Assembly: GCA_016938735.1 (NCBI GenBank)
Contig: JAFGUB010000003.1
Coordinates: forward strand, 37,568-101,567
Origin: Campylobacterales bacterium
Lineage (GTDB): Bacteria > Campylobacterota > Campylobacteria > Campylobacterales > Sulfurimonadaceae
Reading direction: 5' to 3'
DNA length: 64,000 nt
The position numbers and the translations under genes are program-made. This document shows, piece by piece, positions 44,843 to 53,800 of the stretch (the first letter of the stretch is position 1; every line of letters begins with the position of its first letter). The notes under the pieces were generated by a model. It worked only from the letters and a program-made list of their open reading frames with translations. It was not told the DNA's origin and did no database searches.

Positions 44843-45736
44843 AAAGAGGTAGTGTTTGCCGTGCAGCATCACCCGAAATCGGTGCTGTTGTAGGTACTTT
44901 TTGCAAAACATAACGTCGCCATAGAGCAGCGATTGCTCCGCAAAATTGTAGTTGGGCGCTTTGGCCCCGTAGATCATCTCCCCATCGATCCAGCGACAAT
45001 TGGGAAAGCCCAGAATCAGCGCACCTTTACATGTAAGGTAGTTTTGTACCAGATGCATCACAAAGCTTTTAAAGGGGATCGAGGGGCTTTGAAGCGTGCC
45101 GATGGAGAGGATCAGATCAAACGGCTCCAGATGCAGATCGTCGATGGCGTTGATATCGCTTACATGTAAGGCCACATTCGATCCAAAACGCGACCGCGCC
45201 GCATCAATGGCCGAAGCGCTGTGATCAATTCCTACAAACTCCTTACATGTAAAAGCCTCATCGCCGATTTCGCGCCGAATCACCTCAAACTCATCGCCAC
45301 GGTTGATCCCCAGATCGAGGATGCGCTCTCGCTGCGTGATGCCCGTCAGACGCAATGCACGCAGATAGGCATCCAAAAAAGCGGGCTCTTCGTTTTTGTG
45401 AATCAGGGCGTACGGCGACGCCGACCCGTATTTCTCCTGCGTCGATTCGGTGGGTGCGATGTGAAAGCTCTCCGCGCGGCGTAGCCGCTCAAAGGTGATG
45501 CGTACGCGACAGCGATCAAGCTTGATCGGGGTGCGCATCACGCAGTGCGCGGCTTCGGCCAGATCGCAAAGGCTACGGTAACTGCGGTATCGGTAGCGTA
45601 CCCCCTCACAATCGACGGGGGTGCCACCATAGAGCCGCGCATGGTCGGGATCAAGCACGCTAAATGCCATCTGTTCACCCTCTTGCTGTTCTATCCAAGC
45701 CAGAATTTCTTGCATGGTGTGGTCGGTAAAGTGCAT
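44819..45736 (-). CDS. SAM-dependent methyltransferase
   Basis: 305 residues. The class I methyltransferase core is at about 140-250: ERILDLGINRGDEF (SAM-binding motif I), FVGIDHSASAIDAARSRF, PFDLILSIGTLQS. The N-terminal 130 residues show no known domain. Substrate unknown. Overlaps the GGDEF/EAL gene by 24 bases, tail to tail. It holds three copies of the palindrome in 230 bases: 45027-45036 (YLTCKG), 45160-45169 (ALHVSD), 45243-45252 (AFTCKE). Confidence 0.8.
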   Translation of the reverse strand: MHFTDHTMQEILAWIEQQEGEQMAFSVLDPDHARLYGGTPVDCEGVRYRYRSYRSLCDLAEAAHCVMRTPIKLDRCRVRITFERLRRAESFHIAPTESTQEKYGSASPYALIHKNEEPAFLDAYLRALRLTGITQRERILDLGINRGDEFEVIRREIGDEAFTCKEFVGIDHSASAIDAARSRFGSNVALHVSDINAIDDLHLEPFDLILSIGTLQSPSIPFKSFVMHLVQNYLTCKGALILGFPNCRWIDGEMIYGAKAPNYNFAEQSLLYGDVMFCKKYLQQHRFRVMLHGKHYLFLSAVKIG

Positions 45737-45778
45737 GATCTTCGGCCTTGATTCAGGTATGCTGAAATGTCATTCCAT

Positions 45779-45784
45779 TATAAT
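45779..45784 (+). promoter_or_regulatory. -10 box of the haem-c GGDEF/EAL gene
   Basis: Consensus TATAAT 31 bases before ATG 45815. Its position makes the upstream ATG at 45767 unlikely as a start. Confidence 0.5.
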
Positions 45785-45814
45785 CTTTCTATTTTATCAA
45801 AAAGATTAGATTCA

Positions 45815-48355
45815 ATGAAAACACTTCAGGGGTACTTCAAAGTACAGACCGTCTCTATTTCACTCTTGCTTTTTATCTGTTTTTACCTCTTTACCAACTA
45901 CATCTATCACAACATCAGTCAGCGCGAAAGTGAGCACATCTCCGAGGCGATTTCACAGCAGGTCTTTGCTTCGATGTATCAGGTGATGCGCAAGGGGTGG
46001 TCGCGCGAAGAGCTGCGCGACTTTCTCTCTTCGGTGGAGGAGAGTTTCGCGGATGCCTCTTACAAGGTGGACATTCATCGAAGTCCGGTCGTAGAGGCGC
46101 AGTTTGGCTCCATCGAGCAGACGCCGCTCACAGCGCTGCAGCGCACTGTTTTGGTGTCGGGCATAAAGCAGCGCTACAGCGAAGGCGAGATCACCCATCT
46201 CATCACCCCCATCATGGCCAAAAACGAGTGTCTGCAGTGCCATCATGCCGCCAAAGAGGGGGATGTGATGGGGATCATCTCGACCGAGTACGATCAGAGC
46301 CGCGTGCGTAGCGATGCGCAGCAGCAATTTTGGTTGCTTACTTTGCTGCTGCTGCCGCTGGTGGTAGTGCTCTCAATCGTGATGGCGGGGCGGGCATTTG
46401 GGCGTGTGCAGCGCTCCATCGACGCTTTTCGAGAGAAGATCCGCAGCGTCAACAGCGTCAAAGAGTTTAAGCGCATCAACGTCAAGACCCTCCGTCCCAG
46501 CGGCTTTTCGGAGATCGATGCGATCGTTGCGGAGTTTGACCAGCTGGCGCTACAACTGCGCGATGTGGCGGTCGATAAGGAGATATTGGAGTTCGAGGTG
46601 AAGCTGCTCGATAAGTTCATCATCACCTCCGAAGTGGTACGCGACTGGAAAGAGCACATCAAAACTCTGCTGCACGACATCAACAGCGTTATGTCGGTGT
46701 ACGCACTCATCACCATCTTCGAGACCAAGGACGGAAGCTGCGATATCGAGATCTTCTGGTCGGGTAAACCCGACGAGGCGTCGCGCCTCTACATGGAAGA
46801 GGTGGCCTTTAAGATGCTTCAAGAACATCCGATGATGCAGATGAACAGCCGTACCGTCGTGCACAACGTCAGCAACGAAGACCACTGTATCACCGGACTT
46901 AAGCGCGACGATATTGACCACGAATCTAAATCCTTGCTGCTCGATGCCCCCAAGATCGGAGGGATCGTAGGTCTTGGGATGCAGACCAAGCTCTCGCGCG
47001 ACAGCATCTTCACCATCGTCATCGATTCGGTGCTCACTACGCTCATCAACCTCGTCGGCTCCATCAAGGCAATCAATAAGTACACCGATACGCTGGAGTA
47101 CTACGCGACGCGTGATCCGCTTACGGGGCTTTTTAATCAGCGGGTCTTTAGGGATCTGCTCGATTATGAGACCAAGCGCGCCTTTCGCCATGAGCACCCT
47201 TTTGGCCTGCTGGTGCTCGATTGTGACAACTTTAAACCGGTGAACGACACCTACGGTCACGCCTTTGGGGATCTTTTTTTGCGCGAGTTTGCCGATCTGC
47301 TCGAGCGCTCTAAGCGTGATGAGGACATTCTGGCCCGTTACGGCGGTGACGAGTTTGTCATGATCATCCCCGAGAGCGATCAGAGTCAGGTCTATGCAAT
47401 CGCCAAAAAACTGCAAGAGAGCATCAATGCTTTTATGGTAAGCGCGCCTAATGGGCTGGATGTTTATGTGAGCGTCTCAATCGGCATCGCGCTCTTTCCC
47501 AAGCATGCCCAAAAGCCCAAAGAGCTCTTTAACGTTGCCGATGCAATGATGTATCGAGGCAAAGAGGAGGGCAAAAATGCCGTGCGTATGCCCGATGAAG
47601 AGGACATTGAAGCGATCAGCGCGGCCAACAACGATAAGGCGCTGTTGGTGCTCGATGCGATCAAATCCGAGCGGATTATCCCGTTTTTCCAGCCGATCAT
47701 GTCACTTGAAAACGACGGCATCGAGATTCATGAGCTGCTGATGCGTATCGACCTCGACAACACGACCATCTCTGCGGGCAGTTTTATCGAGAAGGCGGAG
47801 TCGATGGGGGTGATGCATCAGATGGACTACATCGTCATTGAAAAGGCGTTTGCCCATATCCGAACCACGGGATACAAAGGGACGCTCTTCATCAACCTCT
47901 CACCCAAAGCGCTCATCGTTAATGAGTTTATCGGCAAGATCAACGAGCTGGTACTCCGATACGGGATCGACAAGTCGCACATCGTTTTTGAGATTACCGA
48001 GCGCGAGACGGTAAAGAGCTTTGCCCTTTTAGAGAAGTTCGTCTACAACCTCAAGCTCGAAGGCTACCGCTTCGCCATTGACGATTTCGGTTCGGGCTTT
48101 TCGTCGTTTCACTACATCAAAAAATTTCCGATTGACTTTATCAAAATCGACGGAGAGTTCATCGTCAATATGTCCAATGACGCTAAGGATTTGGCCTTTG
48201 TCAAGAGCATCGTCGCCCTCTCCAAAGAGCTTGGGGTGAAGACGGTGGCCGAATTTGTGGAGAGCGAAGAGGTGCTGCGCGATCTGCGCTTGATCGGTAT
48301 CGATTATGTGCAGGGCTATCATGTCGGCAAACCTGCGGCAGCATTTCATGCGTAA
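45815..48355 (+). CDS. GGDEF/EAL protein with periplasmic haem-c-binding sensor domain
   Basis: 846 residues. A membrane segment near residues 15-30 and another near 175-195 enclose a periplasmic domain with CLQCHHAAKEGDVMG, a CxxCH haem c site as in DUF3365/Tll0287-type sensors. Then HAMP, a GAF-like region (about 280-420), GGDEF (ARYGGDEFVMI) and EAL with HELLMRIDLD in place of EALLR, with DDFGSGFSSFHYI intact. It probably sets c-di-GMP by periplasmic redox state or a haem ligand. Overlaps the next gene by 8 bases. Confidence 0.87.
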   Translation: MKTLQGYFKVQTVSISLLLFICFYLFTNYIYHNISQRESEHISEAISQQVFASMYQVMRKGWSREELRDFLSSVEESFADASYKVDIHRSPVVEAQFGSIEQTPLTALQRTVLVSGIKQRYSEGEITHLITPIMAKNECLQCHHAAKEGDVMGIISTEYDQSRVRSDAQQQFWLLTLLLLPLVVVLSIVMAGRAFGRVQRSIDAFREKIRSVNSVKEFKRINVKTLRPSGFSEIDAIVAEFDQLALQLRDVAVDKEILEFEVKLLDKFIITSEVVRDWKEHIKTLLHDINSVMSVYALITIFETKDGSCDIEIFWSGKPDEASRLYMEEVAFKMLQEHPMMQMNSRTVVHNVSNEDHCITGLKRDDIDHESKSLLLDAPKIGGIVGLGMQTKLSRDSIFTIVIDSVLTTLINLVGSIKAINKYTDTLEYYATRDPLTGLFNQRVFRDLLDYETKRAFRHEHPFGLLVLDCDNFKPVNDTYGHAFGDLFLREFADLLERSKRDEDILARYGGDEFVMIIPESDQSQVYAIAKKLQESINAFMVSAPNGLDVYVSVSIGIALFPKHAQKPKELFNVADAMMYRGKEEGKNAVRMPDEEDIEAISAANNDKALLVLDAIKSERIIPFFQPIMSLENDGIEIHELLMRIDLDNTTISAGSFIEKAESMGVMHQMDYIVIEKAFAHIRTTGYKGTLFINLSPKALIVNEFIGKINELVLRYGIDKSHIVFEITERETVKSFALLEKFVYNLKLEGYRFAIDDFGSGFSSFHYIKKFPIDFIKIDGEFIVNMSNDAKDLAFVKSIVALSKELGVKTVAEFVESEEVLRDLRLIGIDYVQGYHVGKPAAAFHA

Positions 48356-50852
48356 AAGCTTACATGTAACGGTTTGGTTACTCCTGTTGCTTGGCCCTTT
48401 ATGGGGTAAAGAGCCGATCCGCTTTGGGGTATTTGCCTATTTGGGGGTTGAGCAGACCCAAATGCGCTACGCCCCTTTGGTCGAGTATCTCAATATGAAA
48501 TTGGATGGACGCGTGGTGCTGGAGGTGCTCACCCAGAAGGAGATCGATGAGAAGATCAAAAACGGTACCATCGACGTGGTTACCACCAACCCTACTCACT
48601 TTTTGGTGATACGCCAGCAGTACGCGCTCAGCGGCGCTTTGGCGACGCTGCAGAATATGACGGCAGAGGGGCGTCCGCTTGGGCAGCTTGGCGGTGTTAT
48701 CGTGGTGGCGCGCAACAGCAGCGTGCAGACGCTTGCCGATATTGCAGCTCATCGCGTCGTGACGCCAAGCACCAAGCATATGGGCGGGTATCGCGCACAG
48801 CTCTTTACCTTGTATAAAGCCGGCATCACCCTCAAACCCACACAAATTACAGAGACCAAAAGCAGCCATCAAGAGGCGATCAAAGCGATGATGCGCGGCG
48901 ATGCGGAGGTGGCTTTCGTGCGCGACGGTGTCATTGAACAGATGATCGCTCGAGGTGAGCTGGAGACGACCTCCATACGCATCGTGAATGAACGCACTGA
49001 TCTGTCGCACCCGTACCGTGTCTCTACGGATCTCTATCCTGAATGGCCCGTCTTTACCCTGGCGCATCTGAGTGTTGCCGACGCCAAGGCGTTTGCGGGG
49101 GCGCTCTTTTCCTTTTCGCCGGATATCGACTGTGCAAAACGCTCAGGGATTTACGGTTACACGCTTCCGGCGGACTATCTGAGCGTCGAGGCTTTGGCGC
49201 GCGCTTTGCGGCTTCCGCCGTTTGAGCGCGTTGGTGCTATCACCTTCGAGGACATATGGGGTTCATTTCGGGCATTGCTGCTCTTTGCTGCGGGCATGGC
49301 GCTGCTGGGGATTCTTTTTTACTTGCGTGAAAAGCGCGGCAAACAGATGCTCGTGTCTTTACTTGAAAGTATGGGCGAGGGGGTCTACAGCGTCGATGCC
49401 AAAGGGCGTTGCCGCACGATCAACCGCCGTGCTTTGGAGCTTTTGGGCTTTCGTGAGCAAGAGGTGCTGCACCAAAACCAGCATCGGCTCTTTCATTACT
49501 CCGCAACGGAATCTTCAGACGCCGCCGAGTCGCACTGCCCCGTTTTTTTGACCCTTCGTGATCGAGAACGACGGGTGTGCGAAGTACAGTTCATGCGTCA
49601 AAACGGTACGGTTTTTCCCGTAGCCATGACGGTGACCCCCATTGAGGATGGCGGCGGAGCAATTGTCCTCTTTCGTGATATCAGCGCCGAGAAAGAGGCG
49701 GCTGCGGCGCTTCAGGCACAGATGGAGCGTGCGGAGGCGGCGTCAAGGGCCAAATCGGCCTTTTTGGCCAATATGAGTCATGAGATTCGTACGCCGATGA
49801 ATGCGATTATCGGTTTTTCGGCGCTGCTGCTACGTGAAACGCTCGATGCACGCGTGACCTCGATGATTGCGAAGATCCACCGCTCTGCAGGCTCCTTGCT
49901 GGGCATCATCAACGATATTTTGGACTATTCGCGGATCGAAGCGCACCGTTTAGAGTTGGAGCAGCGCTCTTTTGAGACGGCGACGATGCTGGAGCATCTG
50001 CATACCCTTTTTGACCATGCGGCGCAGGAGAAAGGGATCGATCTGCTCTGGGAGATCGATGAGGCGCTGCCCGCTGTTTTGATCGGGGATGCGATGCGTT
50101 TGGGTCAGGTGCTGACCAATCTGCTGGGCAACGCGATCAAGTTTACCGAGCGCAAAGCGGTGTGGCTGTGCATCGAGGCGCACAGACAAGGGCAACGGGC
50201 ACATCTACGTTTTGAAGTGCGGGATCAGGGGATCGGGATGAGCGAGGAGCAGGTACAAAAGCTTTTTGAACCCTTTTCACAGGCCGATACCTCGATTACG
50301 CGACGCTTTGGCGGCAGCGGTTTGGGACTGGCCATCAGCCAAAGGCTGCTGGAGGCGATGGGTTCACGTCTGGTGGTAGCGAGCCGTTTGGGTGAGGGGA
50401 GCAGTTTTTCGTTTGATCTTGAACTTGGCGTCGCAGAGGCGAACGAGGTAGCGACAGAACGCTTTAACCCTTCGGCCTTAGAGCGGCTGCACGGCAAACG
50501 CATCTTGCTCGTGGAGGACAATCTGATCAATCAAGAGGTGGCGCGCAGCATTCTTGAAGAGATCGGCCTGGAGGTGATCAGCGCCGAAAACGGTGCGCTT
50601 GCCCTAGAGCGTTTCACGCAAGAAAGCGGGCGGTTGGATCTGATTTTGATGGATTTACAGATGCCGGTGATAAGCGGCTATGAAGCGGCTCAAGCGATTA
50701 GAGCGATGGACGCTTCCGTCCCCATCATCGCGCTGACCGCCGCCGCGCTCATCGAAGACCGCGCCAAAGTACTGGATGCGGGAATGAACGATCATCTTGC
50801 CAAACCGATAGAGCCTGAGGCGCTTTACCGTGTTTTACTGCGTTACATGTAA
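48348..50852 (+). CDS. Hybrid histidine kinase with PhnD-like periplasmic domain
   Basis: 834 residues. Signal peptide, PhnD-type binding domain (about 25-275: PIRFGVFAYLG, VVTTNPTHFLVI), membrane segment, PAS, HisKA with ANMSHEIRTPMNAI, HATPase (LGNAIKFTE, GGSGLGLAIS), and receiver (LLVEDNLINQEV, LILMDLQMPVISG). A ligand related to phosphonate or oxyanions is plausible. No DNA-binding output. Start codons sit next to a palindrome (48360-48369; SLHVTV), and the gene ends in another (50843-50852). Confidence 0.88.
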   Translation: MRKSLHVTVWLLLLLGPLWGKEPIRFGVFAYLGVEQTQMRYAPLVEYLNMKLDGRVVLEVLTQKEIDEKIKNGTIDVVTTNPTHFLVIRQQYALSGALATLQNMTAEGRPLGQLGGVIVVARNSSVQTLADIAAHRVVTPSTKHMGGYRAQLFTLYKAGITLKPTQITETKSSHQEAIKAMMRGDAEVAFVRDGVIEQMIARGELETTSIRIVNERTDLSHPYRVSTDLYPEWPVFTLAHLSVADAKAFAGALFSFSPDIDCAKRSGIYGYTLPADYLSVEALARALRLPPFERVGAITFEDIWGSFRALLLFAAGMALLGILFYLREKRGKQMLVSLLESMGEGVYSVDAKGRCRTINRRALELLGFREQEVLHQNQHRLFHYSATESSDAAESHCPVFLTLRDRERRVCEVQFMRQNGTVFPVAMTVTPIEDGGGAIVLFRDISAEKEAAAALQAQMERAEAASRAKSAFLANMSHEIRTPMNAIIGFSALLLRETLDARVTSMIAKIHRSAGSLLGIINDILDYSRIEAHRLELEQRSFETATMLEHLHTLFDHAAQEKGIDLLWEIDEALPAVLIGDAMRLGQVLTNLLGNAIKFTERKAVWLCIEAHRQGQRAHLRFEVRDQGIGMSEEQVQKLFEPFSQADTSITRRFGGSGLGLAISQRLLEAMGSRLVVASRLGEGSSFSFDLELGVAEANEVATERFNPSALERLHGKRILLVEDNLINQEVARSILEEIGLEVISAENGALALERFTQESGRLDLILMDLQMPVISGYEAAQAIRAMDASVPIIALTAAALIEDRAKVLDAGMNDHLAKPIEPEALYRVLLRYM
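50843..50852. repeat. Iterated palindrome providing the stop codons of two convergent genes
   Basis: TTACATGTAA: read rightwards it ends the hybrid kinase (Arg-Tyr-Met-stop); read leftwards it ends the NDH-2-like gene (Thr-Tyr-Met-stop). The two genes overlap by exactly these 10 bases. Confidence 0.95.
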
Positions 50853-52030
50853 GTGCTGCGCTTTTTAAAGCCCGTATTGACGCGCAGCTTTAGCCCTAAA
50901 TGGTAGGTGTAGGTAATCAGCTTTTTGAGATAATAGGCCAGTGTGCCTTTGACATGGATACGCCCGAAAAGCTCGCCGACGGCGTAGTGACCGCCCAGGG
51001 CGACGAAAACTCCCTGCATAGCAGCATCGAAGGGCTTGGGTGCTTCGCCGCGCTCCAGTGCGATGATGGCATCCGCCGCATACTCTGCGCTGCGCTCCGC
51101 GCTTTGCGCCGTCGGAGGCAGCAGTGAGCCGTCGCTGCTGCGTAGCTGCGCGCAATCTCCGATGGCAAAAAGCCGCTCCTCTAGCCGCAGCGTAGCGTCT
51201 ACTTCAAACTGTCCGATACGGTTGAGCGGCAGTTCGGGTTCTATGGCGATGGGGCTTGCTTTGATGCCGCCGGTGAAGATCATAAAACGAAAATCGAGGC
51301 TTCTGCCGTCTTTGAAATAGAGCCGATGCGGTTCCACGCGCTCGATAAAAGCGCCCGTCATGATGATAATGCCCAGATCGTGCAGCCTTCGCGTGGTCTG
51401 TGTGATGATGTAGGGGTGCATCCCCGGCAAGATGGTGTCGCTCGCATCGATAAGGTGGATTTTGATCTGCGCGGTGGCACTGGCGATGCTACGGGCATGT
51501 TTTTTGATGACGTCGGCCATCTCTGCCGCGATCTCTACGCCGCTCAGCCCCGCACCGCCGATGGCGACATGTACCGCCTCGCCTTCGCTGCTTTCGACCT
51601 TTTCATACAGCAACTGCTCAAACGCACTGCGAAATCCAAAGGCGCGTTGTAGTTTTTTAACCCCGAAACTGTGCTCGCGCAGTCCGGGGATGAAGCTAAA
51701 AAAGTTGGTCTCCGCACCGATGGCAAGGATCAGGTAGTCATACGATAGTTCGGTGTCGCCGAGGCTGATGCGCCGCTGCGCGGTATCGATGCCGCGTACT
51801 TCATCGCGTATAAAGACGACGCGCTGTTTGAACCCTTCGCACCAATAAGGCAGGTCGATGGCCACGTCGTGCAGATCGAAGCGTCCGGCGATGTAGCCGT
51901 AGGCTTCGGTTTGGAGGTAGTGGTAGGGGTTTTTGTCGATGAGGGTGATGCGCAGCGAGCTTTGCGCGGCGAGGTGCTCCACGGCGCGCAGTCCTCCGTA
52001 TCCCGCACCGATGACGATAACGTGTTTCAT
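50843..52030 (-). CDS. NDH-2-like FAD-dependent NAD(P)H oxidoreductase
   Basis: 395 residues with two dinucleotide folds: FAD motif VIVIGAGYGGLRAVEHL and NAD motif VHVAIGGAGLSGVEIAAEM, plus LFAIGDCAQL and a C-terminal region LAYYLKKLITYTYHLG suited to membrane contact. It fits type II NADH:quinone dehydrogenases and related sulfide:quinone reductases; the SQR cysteines are not evident. Stand-alone. Confidence 0.83.
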   Translation of the reverse strand: MKHVIVIGAGYGGLRAVEHLAAQSSLRITLIDKNPYHYLQTEAYGYIAGRFDLHDVAIDLPYWCEGFKQRVVFIRDEVRGIDTAQRRISLGDTELSYDYLILAIGAETNFFSFIPGLREHSFGVKKLQRAFGFRSAFEQLLYEKVESSEGEAVHVAIGGAGLSGVEIAAEMADVIKKHARSIASATAQIKIHLIDASDTILPGMHPYIITQTTRRLHDLGIIIMTGAFIERVEPHRLYFKDGRSLDFRFMIFTGGIKASPIAIEPELPLNRIGQFEVDATLRLEERLFAIGDCAQLRSSDGSLLPPTAQSAERSAEYAADAIIALERGEAPKPFDAAMQGVFVALGGHYAVGELFGRIHVKGTLAYYLKKLITYTYHLGLKLRVNTGFKKRSTYM

Positions 52031-52078
52031 GGTGAATGACTTTTCAGAAAAAAATTGCGCGATTATGGCAAAGCAAGC

Positions 52079-52088
52079 TTACATGTAA
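52079..52088. repeat. Iterated palindrome, intergenic
   Basis: TTACATGTAA 2 bases beyond the GGDEF stop codon and upstream of the NDH-2-like gene. Confidence 0.9.
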
Positions 52089-52090
52089 CG

Positions 52091-53725
52091 TTAAAAAGTG
52101 GAGACGGTACGGTTTCTACCGCTGTTTTTGGCTTCATAAAGCGCTTTGTCGGCGCGTTCGACGATGCTAAAGAGCGGATCGTCGCAGTGGGAGGCGGAGA
52201 CGCCGAAGCTCGCGGTGATCGTTTCGCCTTCGACGATCTGATGCTGCTCGATCATCAGGCGGAGTTTTTCGGCAATGGAGGTGGCCTGATCGAGCGTGGT
52301 GGCAGGTAGAATGATCATGAACTCTTCGCCGCCCCAGCGCCCAGCAACGTCGCTGTTGCGTGTATGCTCGGTAATGATCTTTGCCATATGCTGCAGTACC
52401 TTGTCACCGCAGGGGTGGCCGTGGGTGTCGTTGATGCGTTTGAAATGGTCGATGTCGAAGAGGATGAGCGAAAATTGCCCTTGGCGTTGGGCGCAGAGGT
52501 GCTGCTGTGCCTGCATTACGGCATCAAGACGCGTGCGGTTGTTGAGTCCGGTCAGTTTATCGGTGATGCTGACCTTCTCAAGATGGCGGTTTTGGGATTC
52601 AAGCATGGTTTGGTTGGCTTTGATGATTTCGTTTTGCGTCTCGAGCTGGCGGGTTCGCTCTTCGATGGTTGCGGCCATTTCATTGAGGGTGTCGGTGAGG
52701 GTTTGAAGCTCGGCACTGCTGGCCTGTGTGTTGATGCGTGCACCGTAATCGCCCTGTTTGAGGCGTTTGGCGGTCTCTAGCATCGAAGAGAGGGGTCGGG
52801 TGATGCTGCGCGCAAAGAGCAGGAGCGCGAGCGTACTGAGCAAGACGATCAGCAGTCCGCTGTAAAGCAGTGGGGCAAATCCCTTGCGGATGTTCGCTTC
52901 GATCAGGGAGGCGGGGACAAAAGCGCTGATGCGCCAGCCGAGTGCTTCATTGGCGCCGAAGTGGGAGATGGTGTCGGTCGTGGCGATGACGGTATCGCCG
53001 TATCGATCGGTGAGCAGACGCGTCTCTTCAAAGATGGTTTGCGCGGTCTCAAAGTGCTCGTTTTCGATAACGATACTGCCTGATGTGGCGTTGTTGTCAT
53101 GCGAGAAGAGCAGGCGGTTATGAGCGTCGCTGAGATAGACATGTTTGTCACCCAAAATATCCTCTTCGAAATTGGCCAATAGCAGCTCAATGTTTAGAAA
53201 GTTCATCTCCATCGCAAAGAGGCTATTGGAGCCTTGCAACGTTTGCACTATGAAGAGTGTAGGAGACATAGGATCGCGCAGCGTCTGCAGCACCAGCGGT
53301 TCGTCTTGGGGTGTGGCGGCGTATGCGCGGATCGCTTCGCTAAAAGGGTCAAGCACGATTTTAATAGAGTCTGGGTGCTTTCGGGTTGAGTATGTGACGC
53401 AGCCATCAGGCGTGATGAGCGATACGCTACCAAGATCGGCTCTGGCTTCAAGTAGGGTGTCGAAGTAGTGCAAAAGCGCGTCGTGATCACCGCGCATGAG
53501 CCACTCTGAGGCGATCTGAGCGCCAATTCTGGCATCGGAGATGCGGTGGGCGATGGCCTGATTGATTAGCAATGTATTGAGCGAGGTTTTGTGCTGCAGT
53601 TCTTTGGCATAAGTGATGGTAAACGATGAATTGGCTTTTTGGAAAGCGATGTATTGATAAACCAGCAGAGGCAATGCGGAGAGGGCAAAACCAGCTAAGA
53701 AAAGCTTGAATTTAAGCGAGAGCAA
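52091..53725 (-). CDS. Membrane diguanylate cyclase with Cache-type sensor
   Basis: 544 residues: membrane segment near 10-30, periplasmic Cache-like domain (about 35-285; GSVSLITPDGCVTYST, KHVYLSDAHNRLLFSH), second membrane segment near 295, HAMP, coiled coil, GGDEF with AGRWGGEEFMIIL and FDIDHFKRINDTHGH. It should be an active cyclase. Divergent from a porin and small binding-protein pair across a 75-base gap, suggesting joint regulation. Confidence 0.87.
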   Translation of the reverse strand: MLSLKFKLFLAGFALSALPLLVYQYIAFQKANSSFTITYAKELQHKTSLNTLLINQAIAHRISDARIGAQIASEWLMRGDHDALLHYFDTLLEARADLGSVSLITPDGCVTYSTRKHPDSIKIVLDPFSEAIRAYAATPQDEPLVLQTLRDPMSPTLFIVQTLQGSNSLFAMEMNFLNIELLLANFEEDILGDKHVYLSDAHNRLLFSHDNNATSGSIVIENEHFETAQTIFEETRLLTDRYGDTVIATTDTISHFGANEALGWRISAFVPASLIEANIRKGFAPLLYSGLLIVLLSTLALLLFARSITRPLSSMLETAKRLKQGDYGARINTQASSAELQTLTDTLNEMAATIEERTRQLETQNEIIKANQTMLESQNRHLEKVSITDKLTGLNNRTRLDAVMQAQQHLCAQRQGQFSLILFDIDHFKRINDTHGHPCGDKVLQHMAKIITEHTRNSDVAGRWGGEEFMIILPATTLDQATSIAEKLRLMIEQHQIVEGETITASFGVSASHCDDPLFSIVERADKALYEAKNSGRNRTVSTF

Positions 53726-53775
53726 ATCAATCCTGAAGCAGAGTGTTTTAATAATTTATTATAGCGCCGCTAAGC

Positions 53776-53795
53776 TATACTTTCCTTTACGGAGG
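53776..53795 (+). promoter_or_regulatory. -10 box and RBS of the porin gene
   Basis: TATACT (53776-53781) and GGAGG (53791-53795), 5 bases before ATG 53801. Confidence 0.45.
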
Positions 53796-53800
53796 ATTAT

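Noticed and set aside
50843..52030. Sulfide:quinone reductase instead of NDH-2-like enzyme
   Set aside because: The paired redox cysteines expected for SQR are not visible; the motif order suits NDH-2 better.
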